In this document: positions 32,573 to 37,099 of the stretch, piece after piece
How positions within the stretch are numbered: the first letter of the stretch is position 1
Layout of the letters: every line of letters starts with the position of its first letter
Source of the DNA: Diatrype stigma
Lineage: Eukaryota > Ascomycota > Sordariomycetes > Xylariales > Diatrypaceae
Direction: 5' to 3'
DNA: 37,099 nt
NCBI GenBank assembly: GCA_022225965.2
Contig: JAKJXP020000190.1
Location: forward strand, 1 to 37,099
Translations under genes and position numbers: made by a program
The notes under the pieces: generated by a model
Seen by the model: only the letters and a program-made list of their open reading frames with translations
Told to the model about the DNA's origin: nothing
The model's database searches: none

Positions 32573-34776
32573 CTTGGGGACGACAAGCTCGCTCTTGGGT
32601 TCCGTAGATCGAGGGTTCGTCTTCCTCTGGTTTTGTTTCTTGATCGGATAGACGGACGACAGACGGTGGACAGCGGCTAGGTATAGATTGGAATAGGAGT
32701 TGACGGTGGTAGTTCAATCGGTCGCTCGATTGGTCAGTCGGTTGGTCGGTTGTAGATGTAAGTAAACTGCGCGCCTATGGTTTGTTTATCGGCTTCCTGG
32801 CCAAAGTTCGGTATATGGGTATAGGATGCTATTGTTGTCTGTCGGTAGGTGTTTATTTGATAGGGAACACGAGGGCTTCTTTAAGGGTGTGTCTAAGGGG
32901 TGTAAGTAATTGCCCAACACCATCCGACCGACTTCCAAGGTTGGCATCTGACGTTGCCAGCTTAGGTAAGGATGGAGCAGGGGGTCCAGGATGCAGGTGC
33001 CTATTAGACCGTCGGTTATCGATAAGTTAAATCAGTTGGTTAGAATCAAAGGACTGAGGGGCAGTTGGGGTATTTGGAAGTGGATCCAGGAACCAAGCAC
33101 CCCAAGACCGAACGATAAGGGACCTTATCGCGACATTCCCTCCTGCTATCGTCCCCCGCATTGGAGAATTCGGTTTAGTTACTTGATTACGTCGTACATA
33201 GGAAGAAGATACAGCCTGATCATCTACAGGCAGGCAAGTAACTTGTAATGAGGTACTACTGGAGCATCAAACGACAGACAAGTACTCGTTCATGTGACAT
33301 ATTAAAGCTCAAGTTGTTCTAGGGACTGCAATAGTTATGTTACGATCTATCACACTCAATCACCATATCGGAACCATCAGCAAGGCTTAGTGAGTATCAG
33401 GGACAGCCACAACCTCACAACCACGGAACAACCAATATAGCGAATACAATTCTGTATTTTCCCGACACGTAGTGACTAAAAGTTGCAATGACCCTAGGAA
33501 GTCATTGTTGAGTCTTAGAGTTTACATAGGAGATTCGAGGTTCCAAGATAACCCACCAGAGAAGCGTACGCGGTTAAGGGGCTATGTAGGCAAGGTATGT
33601 TTGCAAACGCAAATGGCAGGGGGTTACCTACATCTATAGGTAGCATGCATCCATGGATTCGAGGAACATGCAAATGAGCTTGAACAAGTAATTCTTATAC
33701 GCGTGTTGACAAAATAGCGATGCCTTATCGTGATGTGAATCAGAAGCATGTGTGCTGTTGCTTTCTTCCAAGTTCCATGGCATCACGTAGGTAACTCGTG
33801 ACGCCTTAAAAGAAAACAGTCTAACACAACATGTACTTTTACACAATCAGGCAATGCATGCATCATGTCAGTTCCCGTGGGTACGTGGACCTAAGGTATA
33901 TATATGTAGGCAGGCTATGTAGGTTAATCACTTAATTAACAGCAGGAATTACATTGTAGATGGAGAATTGCCGTATCAGAAAACCTGGGCTTGAAAGACA
34001 GAAGACATACAGACCCCTTGTTACTTCGTACTTGCCAGCAGCCGTCAGCCCTGCATGCAGACCAAGTGGGCTGGTGGGCAGGTGCGGTACCTACCGGGTA
34101 ACTAGCAGGGTCCGGGTGTCTGCCCAATCAGCGTTCACCAATCTGGGCAGTCTAGGCAGTGTGAGGGCAGCGTGAGGTTCCAGGCCATGCCACTGCCTAC
34201 CAGTAGCAGCTGGCAGGTACATGTGAGTGCCGTCTTCACAAGGTAGCTAGGCGGCTAGTGGTAGCAGACAGCTGGCAAGGCACCCGAGCCGCCGGAGGAC
34301 GGCCACCTTCTGAAGCTTTCGTGGAGCTTCTATGCCACCCCTCAAATCCAGTACAAGGTGGTAAGCCTAGCAGCCAAGGTGATGTAAACGGGGTCCGTTG
34401 ACGCCTTCGTCTTTTTTTCTGCTGCTAGACTTGCCGTGACCTGCCTCTTTACAGCCTCTCTACACTGCCAGTGACTGCCTAACAACCTGGAAGTTCCGGC
34501 ATTTGACCCTAAAGTAAACGGTAGCTGCAGCTGCAGCCTTTGGAGAATCCAGCCTCGCATAAACGATACTTCCAAACTTTTAAGTACAAGTACAATTCTC
34601 AGCTGCATTTTTTCTTCCCCTCCATTCTAACTCAACCCGCAAACCCACCAAACTACCACATCTGTCGCATTTACGAAACGCAACCGACAACACTCTTCAT
34701 ACCAACATTTCTGAACGCCATTACCCGTTAAAGACTTCACTCGACCACTCGCAATCCAGTCTCATCCTCTGTCACG
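32573..34776. other. Divergent intergenic region between VPS24 and the p23 gene, no gene seen
   Basis: 2.2 kb containing two promoters and no recognisable exon. GGTC/GGTT tandem-like repeats occur at about 32710-32755 next to VPS24. The part at about 34077-34479 is dense in the word GGCAG/CTGCC. AT-rich TAGGTA-like words are frequent around 33880-33930. Frames at 33634-33846 and 34342-34608 lack motifs. No tRNA was recognised. Confidence 0.5.
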
Positions 34777-35755
34777 ATGGCGCAAACTCCTGAAGGTAAG
34801 TTCTTTATGACCCCGCATACCTACCTATAGGATAACTGCACCTATGGGATAGTTACCTTCATTCCTTTTCGCATTTCCCCTACGTCACCTTCGTCCCACC
34901 AGCTTCCCTCATGGCCTACCACTAGTGATATATGCTCGAGTGTAGTCTAACCTTGTCTTCTTGGAAAACAGTGCTCTGGGCTCAGCGCTCTTCCAGCTCC
35001 GACCCCGAGAAGAACTTCATCTACCTGACCATCACCGTGCCGGACGTCCCCGAGAAGAGCTTCAAGCTTGACCTGAAGCCTACGTCGCTGACCTTTGACG
35101 GCCACTCCGACACGCTGAAGCGCACCTACCACCTCGAGCTTGACTTCTGGGCCGAGATCGACGCGGAGAACAGCAAAATCCACCACACCTCCCGGAATGT
35201 CGAGCTGAAGCTGCGCAAGAAGGAGCTCAAGGAGGAGTACTGGCCCCGCCTGCTGAAGGAGGCGAAGAAGGTCCAGTTCCTGAAGACCGACTTCGACAAG
35301 TGGGTCGATGAGGACGAGCAGAACGAGGTTCCCGAGGATGACATGTCCAACCTTGGCGGTATGGGTAAGTGAAAATTTCCAAAGGGTTTCGCACTAGCTA
35401 CCTTGCACACATCTGAAGCACATGGTATATCGATCTTATCACTAACAATCTCTATAGGCGGCATGCCTGGTATGGGTACGTGAACCTGGAACCACAGTCC
35501 AATGAGCTAGGATATGAAAATCTGGCTGCACTCAAATGAACCGAGCGGACACGAAGCTAACCAATGATTATAGGCGGCGGCGGCGACTTCGGCGGTATCG
35601 ACTTCTCCAAGCTTGGCGGCGCTGCTGGAGCCGGCGGCGATGAGGATGACGAGGACGAGGATGATGAGGATATGCCCGGTCTGGAGGGCGAAGACGAGGT
35701 AGAGGAAGTGAAGGACGATGCTGATAAGGCCGAGGGCAAGAAGCCCGCCGAGTAG
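34777..35755 (+). CDS. WOS2: p23/Sba1/Wos2 Hsp90 co-chaperone
   Basis: Four exons, 34777..34795, 34972..35364, 35458..35475 and 35574..35755, give 203 aa with consistent phases. p23 binds the N-terminal domains of ATP-bound Hsp90 and slows its ATPase. The CS domain covers about residues 7-115: VLWAQRSSSSDPEKNFIYLT, LDLKPTSLTFDGHS, and the p23 signature WPRLLKEAKKVQFLKTDFDKW. After this come WVDEDEQ, a Gly/Met-rich hinge (LGGMGGMPGMGGGGDFGG) and a very acidic tail, as in fungal p23 proteins. Exon 1 encodes only MAQTPEG, and exon 3 is an 18-nt microexon within the Gly/Met hinge. The ATG has A at -3. Confidence 0.95.
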
Positions 35756-36412
35756 AGCAAGATCTCTCCGCACCTCACGATGGTTACATCGCACGTAGTT
35801 GCTCCGGTGGCTGCACAGGCTGCTCTTCTTCCATGGATCATCTGAACAACAGAGATGTTTATCTGATGATTCACCCCAGCCGCCCCCTGGTCGATTGTTC
35901 ATCACATGCATGTCGCAAGGGAGGTGTTTCCAGGGAGATGATGGTTTCATGGATGTATGGAAATTCGCGCGGCGTCTCTAGATCAGATCTTTGGCCAAAA
36001 GGGGAAATCGTTTTATGTTACAACGGATATATCACGTGTTTGGAGGCTTTTGCCCAATGCTGAATGAATGAATGGAACTGGTTTTGCATCTTCTTTGCCT
36101 AGAAGGAATGGAAACTCAGAGCTTGCCTTGCTACTTGATACAGGGTTCTGCATGTGGAGTATTTTACTTGAGCTCGGCAGGTCAAGCATGTAAACCACCA
36201 CCTTTTCTTTCTAACACCGCTAAAGCTACCACCGTCGGATTCGCACTTATGGCAGTTCCTCCTCCAGATGTATCGGATTTGAATAATGACATGATAGGTT
36301 TGGAGTGATTTACTAACGAACAGAGCCTCTTCATGCCTATGAGGAGATGCATGTCTCATTACCGTCGCAGCTACACAAAATCTTGTATTAAATGTATAGT
36401 AAAGTTTAACAG

Positions 36413-36448
<36 letters not shown>

Positions 36449-36826
36449 TTTCCTTCTTTTTTTACTCAAACGCTTCGCCCTGGAGTATGGTTAGGTAGAA
36501 TTAATATGGTCTTGATTCAAGTTCCGAATGAGATTTGCCGAGAGGTAAAGGGGTGGGAGGCAGGCTGATGCCTAGGCGGCTAGGCAATGGGAACCGGGGA
36601 ATACTTGGTTCAAACGGCATTTCTCCCTTACCAAATAGCAACTGGGACAATGTGGAACCCATGGATCAAGTGACGATAACCGCAAAAATCAAACGTGTCT
36701 ATGGATTCTTGACAGGATCCTAAGCTTAGGGACTGGAGGACGATGGAGCCGCGAGACAGTGGGACTGCGGTTTCTCGTGCTTCAGACATCCTTCACACTT
36801 AAAGCAAATTAATTGGAAGCTTCAAC
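35756..36826. other. Intergenic region with poly-T tract, no protein gene seen
   Basis: About 1.1 kb between the p23 gene and the 5S rRNA gene. It should begin with the p23 3' UTR. Several overlapping short frames on both strands lack motifs and are not called. The only striking element is the T28 run listed separately. Confidence 0.5.
36416..36443. repeat. Homopolymer run of 28 T
   Basis: 28 consecutive T, followed by AA and further T-rich sequence to about 36471. This could be a nucleosome-excluding poly(dA:dT) tract or the remnant A-tail of a retroposed sequence on the minus strand. No target-site duplication was recognised. Confidence 0.85.
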
Positions 36827-36945
36827 ACATACGACCATAGGATCTGGAGAACTTGGGATCCCGTCCGCTCTCCCCTAAATAAACCAGATACCGCCAGATT
36901 AGTAGTTGGGTCGGTGACGACCAGCGAATCCCTGGTGTTGTATGT
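36827..36945 (+). rRNA. 5S ribosomal RNA gene, divergent dispersed copy
   Basis: 119 nt starting ACATACGACCATAGG and ending GTTGTATGT, so the ends pair as helix I. Conserved pieces recalled from Neurospora 5S are present: CCCGTCCGCTC, TTAGTAGTTGGGT, GGTGACGACCAGCGAATCCC. Helix II is ATCTGG/CCAGAT in place of the usual GTGTGG/CCACAC, and the outer arm is CGCCAG/CTGGTG, so sequence changes preserve pairing. A T-rich RNA polymerase III terminator (GTTTTTC, then T7) follows at once. Single dispersed 5S genes are normal for Pezizomycotina. It may be an expressed minor variant or an ageing copy. Confidence 0.88.
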
Positions 36946-36957
36946 TTTTCTTTTTTT
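36945..36957 (+). terminator. RNA polymerase III terminator of the 5S gene
   Basis: T5 and T7 runs directly follow the mature 3' end of the 5S sequence. Four or more T residues on the sense strand terminate polymerase III. Confidence 0.75.
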
Positions 36958-36982
36958 GTCCTTTTATATCTTTTAATATACG

Positions 36983-37099
36983 CAGGGTGTCAAGCAACGC
37001 AATCCACTGCAACCAAGCCCTTTGGTGGATGGATTGCAGTAACTGCAACCAGCACCCTGGATTTGGTGGATTGAAGTTGCGCAACTGCAACCAAATTGC
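36983..37099. repeat. Short-repeat-rich segment at the right edge
   Basis: The word TGCAACCA occurs three times, and GGATTG-type words and their inverses alternate with it. CAGGGTG near the left and CACCCTG near 37053 could pair, and AGTTGCGCAACT near 37073 is a perfect palindrome. The segment is cut by the window edge, so whether it is the tip of a transposon or a local repeat cannot be decided. Confidence 0.4.

Noticed and set aside
34318..34330. Heat-shock-element-like TTCGTGGAGCTTC upstream of the p23 gene
   Set aside because: The middle unit is GGA instead of GAA, the site is single, and it lies about 450 nt from the start; too weak to call.
36416..36443. Poly-T as the A-tail of a retrotransposon
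   Set aside because: No reverse-transcriptase remnant and no target-site duplication could be found next to it, so I list it only as a homopolymer.
36535..36640. tRNA-like B-box (GGTTCAAAC) upstream of the 5S gene
   Set aside because: No acceptable A-box or cloverleaf could be drawn around it.

Overview
This window looks like nuclear chromosomal DNA of a filamentous ascomycete (Pezizomycotina; the gene set and GC-rich coding sequence suggest a Sordariomycete). Introns are short and follow a GTRNGT...CTRAC...YAG pattern. Lysine is made by the alpha-aminoadipate route. There is a fungal NLR, a stand-alone dispersed 5S rRNA gene, and a single-copy rvt-type reverse transcriptase. I reconstructed exon structures by hand from splice signals, reading phase and family resemblance. 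No transcript data or database search was available.

Layout. 0.5-4.4 kb: a small mitochondrial protein resembling Kgd4/Ymr31 (+) and a DNA-repair polynucleotide kinase/3'-phosphatase (-). 4.9-6.0 kb: a secreted Thr-rich protein with a Cys-rich C-terminus (-). 7.2-10.1 kb: an intronless 959-aa domesticated reverse transcriptase (rvt, -). 10.7-13.05 kb: saccharopine reductase LYS9 in 13 exons (-). 14.05-14.71 kb: a 659-bp hAT-like non-autonomous element with 93-bp terminal inverted repeats and an 8-bp target duplication. 14.77-19.67 kb: a fungal NLR (alpha/beta-hydrolase, NACHT, degenerate WD40; -). 20.0-21.1 kb: fructosamine-kinase-family protein (+). 21.7-24.2 kb: FET3-type ferroxidase (-), divergent across 2.1 kb from the FTR1 iron permease at 26.3-27.8 kb (+). 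28.9-31.3 kb: a BTB/POZ-like protein (+). 31.75-32.6 kb: ESCRT-III subunit VPS24 (-). 34.8-35.8 kb: p23/Sba1/Wos2 co-chaperone (+). 36.8-36.95 kb: a sequence-divergent 5S rRNA gene (+). The right edge holds a short repeat-rich segment.

How genes work together. FET3 and FTR1 encode the two halves of the reductive iron-uptake complex. Their shared promoter carries four copies of GATCAGATAA, which contains the binding consensus of SreA/Urbs1-type iron-responsive GATA repressors. The other genes are mostly unrelated single-copy housekeeping genes. The most unusual loci are the rvt reverse transcriptase, a conserved cellular gene of unknown role, and the NLR immune/incompatibility-type receptor with a transposon just beyond its 3' end.
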